Both the position numbers and the translations under genes were made by a program. 64,000 nucleotides of DNA from Thermothielavioides terrestris NRRL 8126. Taxonomy: Eukaryota > Ascomycota > Sordariomycetes > Sordariales > Chaetomiaceae. Below, one piece after another: positions 23,378 to 33,788 of this stretch. Numbering within the stretch: the stretch's first letter is position 1; each line of letters begins with the position of its first letter. The stretch covers positions 4,774,001 through 4,838,000 of the forward strand of contig NC_016457.1 of assembly GCF_000226115.1 (NCBI RefSeq), given 5' to 3'. The notes below the pieces were generated by a model, which was given only the letters and a program-made list of their open reading frames with translations, did not search any database and was not told where the DNA came from.

Positions 23378-26300
23378 TCAGCCCTCACAAACCCACTCAG
23401 CAAAGACGCACCACCGCGCGGTGCGATCGGCCAGGACCAAGCCGCGCCAGACGCCGCGCTCGGAGCACTTGATGATGGTCTCCCACACGCCGCCGTCAGC
23501 CGCAGCCTCGTCCTCGCCGAGCGCGGCGCCGGCGGGGCCCCTCCCGCCTCCGCCGCCTCCGCCGCCGGCGCCCAGCACGCCGCCGATGCCGCGCCGCTCC
23601 TCCTTGCGCATCAGCCGCAGGATCTTGCCGCCGGGCGTCTGGATGGCTAGCTTGGCTGGCTTTCTGTTGGATGATGAGGAGGAGGAGGAGGAGGGATTGC
23701 CCCCGCCGCCGCTGGCGGCCGAGGCGGTCGTGCTGGGGTTGGAGCCGGCCGCGCTGGAGCTGGTCATGCTCAGGGCGCTGGCGGGGCGGGCGAAGGGGAT
23801 GGGGCTGGCGGTGCGCGGGTTGTTGGAGGACGGGGTCAGGGCGGCCTCGGAGGCGCCGACGGGCGAGCTGGGGTGCTGGCGGATGGCGAAGACGAAGGTG
23901 TTGTTGAGCGCGAGGCGCTGGCACTGCGGCTGGACGACGTAGATGTCGTGGCGCTGGGCGTGCGGGGTGGGGTGGCGCGTGACGAACTCGTACGGCGGGT
24001 TCTCGCCCGTGTGGATGATGGGCAGCGCGAAGGCGAGCGGGTGCGGTATGTCCTTGATGCTGTGCATGAGGCCGCGCTTGCCGGCGTACACCTTCAGCAC
24101 GCCGGTGCCTTCGTCGCCGGGCAGCAGCGCCTTGACTGTGTAGCGCTTGACGCCGCCGGACCACTCGGCCTGCGCAAGGGCGCGCTTCTTCACCGTGTCG
24201 CCCGACTCGAAGCAGTCGCCGTCCGCGTCGCGAGAGTACGCACGCACCTCGACTTCGGCCGCCACCTCCACGTCCGGCGGCACGCTGAACCTGATGTGCA
24301 CCATCTCGAGGTCCTCGATCCGGGTGAGCGACGTGTTGTAGTCGATCATCTGCAACCCGTTCTTGAAGTACGGCGGGCAGGCGCAGGGGAGGTTGAGCAG
24401 GATCTCGTGCGCGACCGGCGGGCACATGTGTTGCTGAGCATGGTGCTCGGGGATGTGTGTCCAGCATATTTCGCTGGGGCGCGTCAGGAACCACCACGGA
24501 TCGGCCGATGAGCTGCTGTAGCTCGAGTACTGAATCCGCCGCGGATTCGACGGACTGGCGAGGCAGCAATCCATCATGCGCCATTCGTTGTCGACCAACA
24601 CCGCGTTCCACCAGTGGTTGGACCGGGGCATGATGCTGACGTCCGGAATCTCCCCCGGAGATTTGAGGTAGCCGCGCACGATTTCGCACGTCAGTCCCAC
24701 CGCAGCGCACATCTCCAGCACCAGAGTCGCATACTCCTCGGCGCAGGCTCGCTTGGTCTGGATAACCCGCCGTGTGTCGATCGGGCCGTCAAAGTCCTCC
24801 TCCCAGCAGATCTTTTCCGACACCCACGTGAAGATGGATCGGAGGCGCTGGACGTCGCTGCGATAGGGCCGACAGACGTACGTTGTGGCCAGCGTGATTG
24901 GCGTCGTGGTAGGAGGAAGGCTCGCCAAGAAGCGAGTGTTCTTGTCGACCTGGCTCAGGTTGATCGCGCTATAGTTGATCGGCTCGGCCACGGGCATCCC
25001 GTCGGCGCCCTCGTCCCCGTCGATGCTGTTGTACAGCTCATCCACGGGGTTCAAGGCAGGATAGTCGAGCATTTGGCATCTCTCCTTCCGCTCTACAAGT
25101 TCGTTCTCGCTCAGCGAGTTGGACCGGTTCACGTCTCGCCGGACCTGGACCCAGTCCACACCTCCCCCAGGCCCCATCTCTCTCCCTGGATCTCGTCCGG
25201 CCTTTCCAAAGAGGGGACCAGACGAAGACATGTGAGCGGGCGTCAATCGGCCCGAAGGGGTGGGCTGCGCCAAGCTGGAGCTGGAAGTGGCAAGGCTGCC
25301 TCTGGTGCTGGCGACGCCCGTCTTCGCAGACTCGAGAATCCGCTTGATGAAGTTTTGCTTCTTGGGCTTAGGCTGCACAAGGCCTCCCAGCGCGGGCATG
25401 GCATCTTCGTGGAAGCCCATCTGCGACTTAGACCGCTGTTCGCCTGACGCATGACTGCTATGGTAGGTGACGCCTGTGAAGGGCGTCCCTGGCCGGTCGA
25501 GATCGAGATCCCGCATGGCGAGTGCACTCTGAGCCCTACTCCGGTTCTTCCTCGCCAAGCTGCCGGCACTTGTGGCGCTGATGCCTCCCGCCGACACGCC
25601 GCTCATCAGGCTGCGATCGGTGCTCTGTGTCGCGGACGAGCTGTTTGTGGAGTTGGTCTTGGTGGTGAAGGTTCTGTTCAGAACCTGGCGGCTGATCTCG
25701 TATGCCGACTTCTTCTTTTGCAGCTTTTGATCAGGAGGCGCATGCATGTCCATAGAGGACTTCGGTCTCTCGAAGATGTGGCCACCCTTCGGAGGAGGTT
25801 GCGGCGCTTCGGCCACATCAAGCATGCTCGAGTTCTGCTGGTGCATGGTTCTGAGCCTCGACTCCATGCGTTCGACATAGTTGCTGAGCTGAGGAAAGGG
25901 TTGTTGTTCTTGGTAACTGCCGTGATGCGTCGGCTCTTGCGAGGATTCCGCGCTCCCACTGAACGTCTCATACCCTTCATCGACTTGTTGGGGTATTCCC
26001 ATGGAAGTTTGCGGGCGGAGCTGCTGGTCTCGCTGTTTCCTCGAACGCTGATGCACCACGTCGAACGACGCTGGAGACCAAGGATCCAACGCTGGCTCGG
26101 GAGACTCCACCTCCCTGCCGGCGCCTAGCGCATCGAGCTGCTCCATCACGTCGTCCATGGCCTCTCTCAACGGAGACGGTGTCAACCCGCCCGTGGAAGG
26201 GGGGCCCGGCGAGGGCACCCTGGGAGTGTGATATCCCGAACCTGGCGGCTCATATGACGCGTCGGGCTCTTGCCGTGGCCTGTAATTATACGAGGCATTG

Positions 26301-27313
26301 GAGTGCTCTCTGGATATCGCGGACGGTTCTCTCGACAAACCTCCGTAATAGCCCTCGTCGTACGACGCGTGAGCTCCGTGTCTAGGCAGCTTGGAGCGAT
26401 GCGGCGGCGGAGGAGGAGGAGGAGGGGAGTCCTCCCGGTGTGAGGCTGGTCCGTATGAGTCCGTCCTGTCCAGACTCAGATGGTACGCATGTGGCCGGGA
26501 CTGCGGCGGCCGGTATGGGATGTATGACGGCGCGGGTGACGGAGCCCTGGAGCCGAAACTAGGGGCTCGCGAAGGGGACAGATCCGGGCCGATATGACTA
26601 GGCGCTGGGGCAGGAGAGGGGTCGCGGCTGATGTAATGCTGTGCCGCGGGAGAGGGTGCTCGCCCGACGAAACTTGGAGCTCGGCCGGGTGAATGATCTC
26701 TTGAAACGAAGGTCGAAGCTCTTGCAGAAGAAGGATCCCGCCCTAGAGTGGTGCTGGGAGGGACCTTTGTGGTATTGATGGAGTTCTCCGAAGGCTCGCG
26801 AGACCGGATTCCGCCTTCCCTCGATGGCCCGCCGGCTGTCTCGCGCGGCTGAAGCGCACCCTCCTTCCATGTCTCCGGGGTCTTGGCTGTCGTGTAGTGC
26901 GGCGCCTTGGCGTAGGCCTCAAACGGCTTGCGGAAGGTTCTGGACTTCTGCGGGGTGCCCTTCGGGCTGGGCGTGTTGCTGCTCGGAAGGGGGCTGACCG
27001 ACCTGGTCGTGGGACGGAAGTTGTCGGGCAACACCTCGACGAAGTTGGAGGGAAACAAGCCGATTGCTCTCCGGTCGCGGAACAGCCTGCCGGTCCACCA
27101 CGAGCCATCGCCTGCGTTGAGACATTCGATGAGGTCGCCTTCGATGAATCCCAGGTCCCGTTTGGACTGCAAAGCATAGCCAAGCACGCGGTCAGTGGAG
27201 GCGATAGCGGAGCAGGCCATGGAAGTAAGTGGACTCACCTCTCCTCCCCACGAGTACACCGCCCGCACCCAGCACGGAAAGCGCGTCGGCAGCGGCGGCG
27301 GTGCCGGAGCCAT
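23378..27313 (-). CDS. CYK3: Cytokinesis protein 3, SH3 plus transglutaminase-like
   Basis: Acts at the division site, linking septum formation to the contractile ring. Exons 27313-27239 and 27166-23378 give 1287 residues. An N-terminal SH3 domain (about 11-70) runs from WVRAVYSWGGE into SKRDLGFIEGDLIEC and on to GLFPSNFVEVL. A long Pro/Ser/Arg-rich disordered middle follows, with many SPAPS- and RDPS-like units. A transglutaminase-like domain sits near residues 790-900, then a conserved C-terminal region. In the transglutaminase fold the His (NHWWNAV) and Asp (RMMDCC) positions are present, but the expected Cys aligns with Ala in KRACAEEYATL, with a Cys one position earlier, so it is probably not an enzyme, as reported for fungal Cyk3. 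The start is ATG 27313. The intron is 72 bp and lacks stops, so an unspliced message would add 24 residues inside the SH3 domain. Confidence 0.93.
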   Translation of the reverse strand: MAPAPPPLPTRFPCWVRAVYSWGGEVSPLTSMACSAIASTDRVLGYALQSKRDLGFIEGDLIECLNAGDGSWWTGRLFRDRRAIGLFPSNFVEVLPDNFRPTTRSVSPLPSSNTPSPKGTPQKSRTFRKPFEAYAKAPHYTTAKTPETWKEGALQPRETAGGPSREGGIRSREPSENSINTTKVPPSTTLGRDPSSARASTFVSRDHSPGRAPSFVGRAPSPAAQHYISRDPSPAPAPSHIGPDLSPSRAPSFGSRAPSPAPSYIPYRPPQSRPHAYHLSLDRTDSYGPASHREDSPPPPPPPPHRSKLPRHGAHASYDEGYYGGLSREPSAISREHSNASYNYRPRQEPDASYEPPGSGYHTPRVPSPGPPSTGGLTPSPLREAMDDVMEQLDALGAGREVESPEPALDPWSPASFDVVHQRSRKQRDQQLRPQTSMGIPQQVDEGYETFSGSAESSQEPTHHGSYQEQQPFPQLSNYVERMESRLRTMHQQNSSMLDVAEAPQPPPKGGHIFERPKSSMDMHAPPDQKLQKKKSAYEISRQVLNRTFTTKTNSTNSSSATQSTDRSLMSGVSAGGISATSAGSLARKNRSRAQSALAMRDLDLDRPGTPFTGVTYHSSHASGEQRSKSQMGFHEDAMPALGGLVQPKPKKQNFIKRILESAKTGVASTRGSLATSSSSLAQPTPSGRLTPAHMSSSGPLFGKAGRDPGREMGPGGGVDWVQVRRDVNRSNSLSENELVERKERCQMLDYPALNPVDELYNSIDGDEGADGMPVAEPINYSAINLSQVDKNTRFLASLPPTTTPITLATTYVCRPYRSDVQRLRSIFTWVSEKICWEEDFDGPIDTRRVIQTKRACAEEYATLVLEMCAAVGLTCEIVRGYLKSPGEIPDVSIMPRSNHWWNAVLVDNEWRMMDCCLASPSNPRRIQYSSYSSSSADPWWFLTRPSEICWTHIPEHHAQQHMCPPVAHEILLNLPCACPPYFKNGLQMIDYNTSLTRIEDLEMVHIRFSVPPDVEVAAEVEVRAYSRDADGDCFESGDTVKKRALAQAEWSGGVKRYTVKALLPGDEGTGVLKVYAGKRGLMHSIKDIPHPLAFALPIIHTGENPPYEFVTRHPTPHAQRHDIYVVQPQCQRLALNNTFVFAIRQHPSSPVGASEAALTPSSNNPRTASPIPFARPASALSMTSSSAAGSNPSTTASAASGGGGNPSSSSSSSSNRKPAKLAIQTPGGKILRLMRKEERRGIGGVLGAGGGGGGGGRGPAGAALGEDEAAADGGVWETIIKCSERGVWRGLVLADRTARWCVFAEWVCEG

Positions 27314-28641
27314 TGTTGTGCCTTTTTTTTTTTTTTCCCTTTGTCTGTTTGCCAACTCGGGTCCTCCTTGTCTCAATTCCAATCGCCCAGGTCGCTTTGT
27401 CGCAGAATGTCAAGGCGCAGTGCGCGGCGCTCGAGGACAAAGCGAGCTATGACGGCACTGAGCGCGGGAAGAATTGCTCGGCAAGCAAGTGTGGAGTTGC
27501 AAGACAAGGAGCCATCCAAGCTCAGGCGAAATGAGCGACAGGGAGCCCGGGCACTGACGACGGTCGAGAACTCGCTAGGTAGTTACTTGGTGTCGTCGTA
27601 GTTTGAAGGGGTTGCCCGGCTCCCCCACAGTCCGTGGAGTAGGAGGAAGACTGGATCGCGAGCAGGAATCAAAATGAAGTCAGAGACAGCAGTCAATCGC
27701 CAGACTAACCTAGCAGCTGGCGGGCATTTTTACGACCCTGGGGCACAACATCTTACTAACTAGCGTGGAGAGGGCCAGCTGCCGACGGCGCACTGTGGCA
27801 GGTCCAAGCTCCTTCCCGCCAGCACAACAGTTGCGAGGGGCAACGGGAGCTTGGTTCCCCCACTTACCCCAATGGGCTTGAGGGCGGGGTGTGCAGGGTC
27901 CAAGCATGCCGCTGAACTGCCGGTCCAGCCCTGCCATTGGCCCAAGCGGCTTGCAGCAGCGCGGCTGAGGAATGCGATGACAGCATGCCTGGCCGTTGCT
28001 AACTCAGCTCAGCTCTCTCTAAGTGAAGGTAGCGGAGTAAAAGGCAGTTGCACCGACGGCAAGCCCTGTTTACTGAATTCTTGTCTGCATGCAGCATCTT
28101 ATGTAGGACACTCAAAATCTCAACCACCACGAGTGACAACGGCGAAGAAGAGTCGTAACTACTCGTCGCGGCTTCATTTTCCTGCGCTGCCAGTCCACAG
28201 TCAGTCTAACTGTCCCCTTCTGGCGGGACTTGAACCCTGACCTTCAGCTCCCCACCTGCCCTCAAAGTAAACAATGGCCCGTGCCCGTCATCCCAGCACC
28301 CGGACAACCAGAGCACCTTGCTAGACCGATCGTCGGAATTTTTAATGGCACTGGGCACGCCCTGGCGACCAAGTCAATCCTGGCCTCTGCTTCTAGCTGG
28401 GAACCCATCGCCATCCGCTCGTTGCTCATCCACGTCGTGCGCGGTTCCAGGCCTCACCAGGTCCAGGTTTGTGCAGGTCGTCCAGTTCGCCCTTCGTTCG
28501 CCTGGCTCCTCCCACCCCGCTTCCCCAACCCGCCGTCTCCACCGTTCGTCTGTTATCATCGACTCAAACGGCCTGGCCCGGGTTCATTCCCTCACCGCCT
28601 GAACTCTGACAACAGTGGCGACGGTGGTGGCAATGGGAACA
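27314..28641. promoter_or_regulatory. Shared upstream region of CYK3 and the GCK-III kinase
   Basis: About 1.3 kb between divergent starts. A run of 14 T (27323-27336), A14 in the CYK3 message, ends 9 bp before its ATG. The kinase side is C/T-rich from about 28200. No gene is supported. Confidence 0.6.
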
Positions 28642-30920
28642 ATGGCGGACGAGGGCTTCGCAGGACGCTACCAAGTGCTGGAGGAGCTCGGGCGTGAGTC
28701 GCAATGGCATGCATAGCGTTAGATATCATTGCGTTGATATTAACATGGTGTAGGTGGCAGCTTCGGCGTCGTGTACAAGGGTATCGACAAGGCGACCGGG
28801 GAGACGGTTGCAATCAAGCACGTAGGTGCAGATTCCGGGGTTTCGGAGGGCTGGAAGCGGGAAGCGGGAAGCAATCGCTGATTTTAGCATCCATTGTTGC
28901 AGATCGATCTCGAGTCGAGCGAAGACGATATCCAGGAAATCCAACAGGAAATTTCGGTGCTCAGTACGTGCGCCAGCAACTATGTCACGCAGTACAAGGC
29001 GAGCTTCCTGCGCGGACACAAGCTCTGGATTGTCATGGAGTATCTGGGCGGCGGATCCTGCCTGGACCTGGTATGCCTCGCCGCGACGATTGCTTCAGAG
29101 ACCCCATTATACTACAGACGGCGCTGACTGCTGCGCAGCTGAAATCGGGCGCCTTCAACGAAGTCCAGATTGCCATCATCTGCCGGGAGCTGCTGTTGGG
29201 CCTTGATTACCTGCATTCCGAAGGCAAAATACACCGCGACATCAAGGCCGCCAATGTGCTCTTGTCCGACTCCGGGAAGGTTAAGCTCGCCGACTTCGGT
29301 GTTGCGGCGCAGCTGACCTACATGAAGTCGCAGCGGAACACCTTCGTCGGCACCCCCTTCTGGATGGCCCCGGAGGTGATCCAGCAGGCCGGCTACGACT
29401 TCAAGGCCGACATCTGGTCGCTCGGAATCACCGCCATCGAACTGGCACAGGGTGAGCCACCACATGCCAGCCTGCACCCCATGAAGGTCCTCTTCCACAT
29501 CCCGAAGAACCCTCCGCCGCGGCTCGAGGGGAAATTCAGCAAGGAGTTCAAGGATTTTGTGGCGCAATGCCTGGTCAAGGATGCCGACTTCCGGCCGACG
29601 GCAAAGGAACTCCTGAAGCATCGCTTCATCCGGTCGGCCGGCAAGGTGGAAGCCCTGCAGGAGTTGATCCAGCGCAAGCGGCTTGCCGATGCGAGGGCCG
29701 ACCACGCGAAGCTCCCCGTGTACTACCAGGAGACTCTGCGCACCATCTCTCCGAAGGACGAGGCGGACGAGTGGGTGTTCGAGACGGTCAAGTCGGTCGT
29801 CCCGCGCCGGGGCACCGTTCGGTCCAGGAAACCGTCATCTGCCTTCGCCGTCGAGGATGCGATGCACAAGCTGGATCTCAAGGATGGGCCGCTGCAGCCA
29901 TCGACGCCAGGAACGGTGCGGAAGGCGACGGTGCGGCGGCAGCCGTCTTCGGCCTCGCGCCAGAACTCGGTCAGGCGCCACGTCTCCAACGGGTCCCCTC
30001 GGGCGTCTCTCGCGCCCAAGCGCCCTCTTCAACCAGACCTGTCTTTCGGAAACTCGGGTTCGACCATGCGTCTGTTCCGCCGCGTGCCCTCGGACGGCTC
30101 CAACCCAGGCTGCCTCGCTTCCTCACCCCCGGAGTTCGCTAACGAAAACCAACCTCCTCCCGCATACCAAGCGCCGGTCGAGCCAAACAGCAAAGAGGCG
30201 ATGCTGGGCCGCCGCCTGTACAACAAAGCCCTCGAGCCGTGCCTCGACGAGCTCCACGCCCAGACGGCCGCTTCGTCCAAGCGAGAAGCTCTCGCCAGGC
30301 TGTCCGACGCCTTCGCGTTTCTCGACTCGGTCGACCCCGAAGGGGCCTACCATTTCATCCGCAACCTCGTCTCCGCTGTCTCCCAGGACAACAAGCTCAC
30401 CAATGCCTTCCTCCCGCAACACCAGAGCACCGCCCCACTGGCAAAACCCCCCAGCGACGGCACTCCGCAGGGCACTGTCCTGATCAAATCCCGCGCGACC
30501 CCGCCCTCCTCCTCCAGCCCCACCTCCGGCGCAGCCGTCCCTCCTCCGCCTCCTACTCCCGCAACGCCACCTGTCCCGACGAGCCCCACAAAGCTCATCC
30601 TCAGCCAGGATAACCCCCACCTGATGAGCCACCACCGCCGGAGGGGCAGCATGCTCCCCCCGCCCCCGCCCCCGCCGCCCTCTTCCTCCTCCTCCTCCTC
30701 GGCGGACGGGCCGCGGTCGCCCGACCGGGACCGGGACCGCGAGCGCGAGCGCGACAGAGAAAAGGAGAGAGAGAAGATGGCCATGGCCGCGCTCGAGGCC
30801 CGGTTCCCCGGCCGCCCCGCCGTGCCCGGCATGGAGCACTGCAAGGCCCTCTCGGACCTGCTGTATGCCCGCTGGACCGACGGGCTGCGGGCCCGCTGGG
30901 GCGTCGTCGGTGGGGCTTGA
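28642..30920 (+). CDS. Ste20-like germinal-centre kinase, GCK-III class
   Basis: Serine/threonine kinase of the Sid1 / MST-1 / KIN3 / Don3 group, which acts in septation and STRIPAK- or SIN-linked signalling in fungi. Exons 28642-28693, 28754-28821, 28903-29070 and 29139-30920 give 689 residues. The Gly-rich loop LGRGSFG spans intron 1. Other landmarks are Lys39 in [16 protein letters not shown] (Asp130), DFGVAAQ (148-154), and the activation segment [14 protein letters not shown] with Thr168. The C-terminal half is Pro/Ser-rich, with a conserved helical patch ([17 protein letters not shown]), an Asp/Glu/Arg charged repeat and a conserved end ([15 protein letters not shown]). An in-frame ATG three codons upstream (28633) is an alternative start. 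[17 protein letters not shown] favours the MST-1/KIN3 branch over SID-1, but I cannot settle this without a tree. Confidence 0.9.
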
Positions 30921-31936
30921 TCGCCGCCTCTCCTTCCCCGGTCCGGGCTGTGCCTACGTGGTGGTGGGAGGGGTGGCTTGATCGCCGGCCCCCCACCGGG
31001 TTGTGCTTACTTGGTGGTGGGAGGGGAAAGGCTTGTGGTGTGTGACGGTGACGGGCTGAGCGGTGGGAGGGAGGGAGGAAGGGAGCGAAGCGAAGGAGGG
31101 GCGTGTGATGCGGTGGCTGGGACGGAGCGGATGCAGCTGTGCATGGTGCAAGTGGCGTTCAGTCACCCGAGGGAGAGAATGGGGGGGCTGACGTTGTTGG
31201 CTCGGGCGGGTTGGGAGGACGGGGCCTTTTTCGGTGTTTTGAGTTTGGGGGCGCTTGCCCCTTTCCTTGATCATCATGTTGGATGGATGGGCTACGAATG
31301 CGATGAGGAATGGGTTTGATCAACAACGAACGGCTTTCGAACGAATGAATGGAATGACGGATAGGAGATTTGGAACCGCGACAGGGGACAGTGCCGCTTC
31401 CTGCTTGATGGATCGGCCGGTCATAATGGAGGGGGAGATGTTCTTCGTGGGTTATGACGGTTGTCTGGCTGTTCCGTGGCCATGGCCTTGGTTTTGTTTT
31501 CTTTTCAGACTATCGTTTTTCTGCTCGTGGCTGGCGCTGGGCGGGCATAGCATTGCATACCGTAGCATTACTGTTATCTGCACCTTTAAGGCGGAAAGGG
31601 ATGGCTTGGAGCATCGGCTGTGGCGTGGTCTCGCTTGTGGCTCTGCGGAACGTGCAAGCCTGCTGCGTAGGTACCTAGGTAGTCAGAATGGCCCGTACTT
31701 AATTGCACCCAGGAAGTGCTGCCTATCATGTTGTGAAGACAAGTCTCTTGCTCGCCGCCCGCAAACCCATATTCCGGACCGGAGCCCCCAGTGCTGCCCG
31801 TCTATCCATACATGTGATTTCCGCCCCGCGCCGTGGTATATCTGAACAGTTTATCCCACTCCCCTCGCCGCTGCGCCTGGTTTGTATCATACATACAAAT
31901 AATGTTACATCTCTTCCTTTCTTACTGCTCGGTATC
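30921..31936. other. Convergent spacer between kinase and RAI1
   Basis: About 1 kb holding the 3' untranslated regions of two convergent genes. It contains one TAGGTACCTAGGTAG palindrome (31667-31683). No gene is seen. Confidence 0.6.
31667..31683. repeat. GTAGGTACCTAGGTAGT palindrome pair
   Basis: Overlapping GGTACC and CCTAGG palindromes in the convergent kinase-RAI1 spacer; member of the scattered set. Confidence 0.65.
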
Positions 31937-33788
31937 TCACCCACTGGATGCCGCCGCAGCTGGCTCCGGCTCCGGCTCCGGCGTCGGCTCGTGCGCGGAC
32001 TCCGGCGGCAGATCTGGCGGCTTCGCCTTGCTGAGCTCGAGCTTTATCCGCCAGTTCATGAACTCGTCCGTGATGATGCTGCCGTGGCCGGCTTCCTCGA
32101 CCCGGAAGAGCTCAATGTGGCTGGCGCCGCGTTGCCGCCGTATCCTCCAGACGCCGTCGTCGTTGATGTTTACCCGAAGCCCTGTGCCGGATCGGTCAGG
32201 ATTCATTGGGACGGAGGTGGAGAGCAAAGGATTTAGGTGGGGGGAGGGGGAGGGGAGAGGCGAGCGTCTTCTTACAGTCTAGGAACAGCTGGGTGAACTT
32301 GATGCAGACGTTGCCGTCCCATTTAGCCAATCCTCGGCATTGCACCTCGTAAGGTATGGCCATGGTCTCGTACTCCTCAAGCCTCGTGAGTATGCCGTCT
32401 CTCGTTCTGAAGCCGACAATGATCCTGGGCACGCCGAGGAGGAACGACTGAATCCAGTACTTCATGAGCTTTCGGTCAAACATAAGTTGGTCGTTATGAG
32501 TGCGAATTTCGGTGCTCGTCTTGAGCTCTACCCAGTTGATGGGGGCTCCAGGCGTCTCGGGCTTGGAATCCCAGACTACGTTGCAGTGGGTTAGCCGTGA
32601 TCGACGCAAGACAAACCAAGAAAAGAAGTCGCTTACTCGCGTCAACCTCGCCCCCGAGGCAGACGATGGTGTTGCCAAAGCCTGTCCTCACCACCGAACA
32701 GTACTGCTCTTTGTTGTTGACGATCTCCTGATCTCGGTTCTCAATGTCCTCTCTTGACACCTCTCCCCAGGGGCGGGGGATTGTGCTCAGAGTCTCAAAC
32801 TTGTACCCTAAACGGTGTTAGATCGGCACGTGGGCGTGGCATGAGTGGCAAGTACCCCAGAACTGCATCTCCTCGAGCGAGACCCAATGGGCAGGCCGAG
32901 GGCGCTGAGCTTCTAGCCGACGCTTCTGCTCTGCAAACTCGTGGTGTTCTTCGATGAATCTTTTGCCCTGTCAGTCCCCGCAGGCAGCATCAAGGCAGCA
33001 CGGCGGTCGCATTTCCGCCAGTTTGCTTACATGCAGTCCTGATGATCCAGTTAGCAGGGAATGAGAAGCGGGAGGGAGTTTGGAGGGCTTACGCGATATA
33101 GGGTAGCATTCATCTCAAATCTATAAGGTCAAGAGACGGCTTAGCAATGAGTCCCAAACGGTGCATGGCAGCGACAAGGGGTCCGAGCATGCCATACTCC
33201 TCGTCGTCGAAAGGGCTGGCCATGATCTAGCTGGTGTCAGCGACCTCTGTTTCCGGCAGAAAGTTCAAGAAGATAGTTCATGAAACATACCTTGGTCATC
33301 ATGCCTCTCCAGGTGACGACGTGGGCATCGATCGGCTTGCCCGTCTGTTGTTCATGGTTCGCGATGGTTTTGAGGAGGCCGTCCAGGTGTTCGTCTATAC
33401 TGTCGTCGTGCTTCACGAACTTGTCGAAGCCATTTGACAGGTGTGTGTCGAGCTGGGGCGTGTAGTACCATTTGAGGGACGAGTCACCGAGGTGGAAGTT
33501 GCGGTCTTTGTCGTATGAGAAGCAGGCGAATTCCTGAGGTTTGATGAAGGGGCGCTGGTTAGCTGCTGTGTCCGCCACTCAAAAAACTAGAGAACGAGGA
33601 AACGGAGAGAATAAAAGGAAATTGAGTCTCATTCCGCTCATCAAACTCTCTCAACCTAAGTCATCCAGTTTTAAATGGGACAAGGCGGCTGGATAGATGG
33701 CAGGATCCCGCCTCACCTTTGGGCGTTTGACAGGTTCAGTCCGGCCCGCATAGCGCGACGGCGTGTAGATGGGGAATTTCAAGGCCAT
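31937..33788 (-). CDS. RAI1: Rai1/DXO decapping and 5'-end quality-control nuclease
   Basis: Partner of the nuclear 5'-3' exonuclease Rat1; removes 5' pyrophosphate or incomplete caps from RNA. Eight exons give 399 residues, normal for the family: 33788-33717, 33533-33291, 33226-33198, 33120-33093, 32967-32856, 32807-32637, 32575-32276 and 32181-31937. Family stretches are FPIYTPSRYAG, KRPKEFACFSYD, DSSLKWYY and AHVVTWRGMMTK. Metal-binding residues lie in GGEVDA (Glu215, Asp217) and in NWVELKTS (Glu235, Lys237). Exons 3 and 4 are only 29 and 28 nt and together encode IMASPFDDEEFEMNATLYR. The C-terminus is a short Glu/Pro/Ala tail. Divergent from SEC8. The unusually fragmented structure rests on frame and similarity, not on transcript data. 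Confidence 0.92.

Noticed and set aside
28205..28245. tRNA-like T-loop (GGTTCAAGTCCC on the minus strand)
   Set aside because: The T stem pairs only three of five positions and no matching acceptor, D arm or anticodon arm is found upstream.
33031..33038. Possible 8-nt micro-exon GACTGCAT in RAI1
   Set aside because: Including it puts the next exon out of frame; one 125-bp intron joins ATLYR to GKRFIEEHHE as family length requires.
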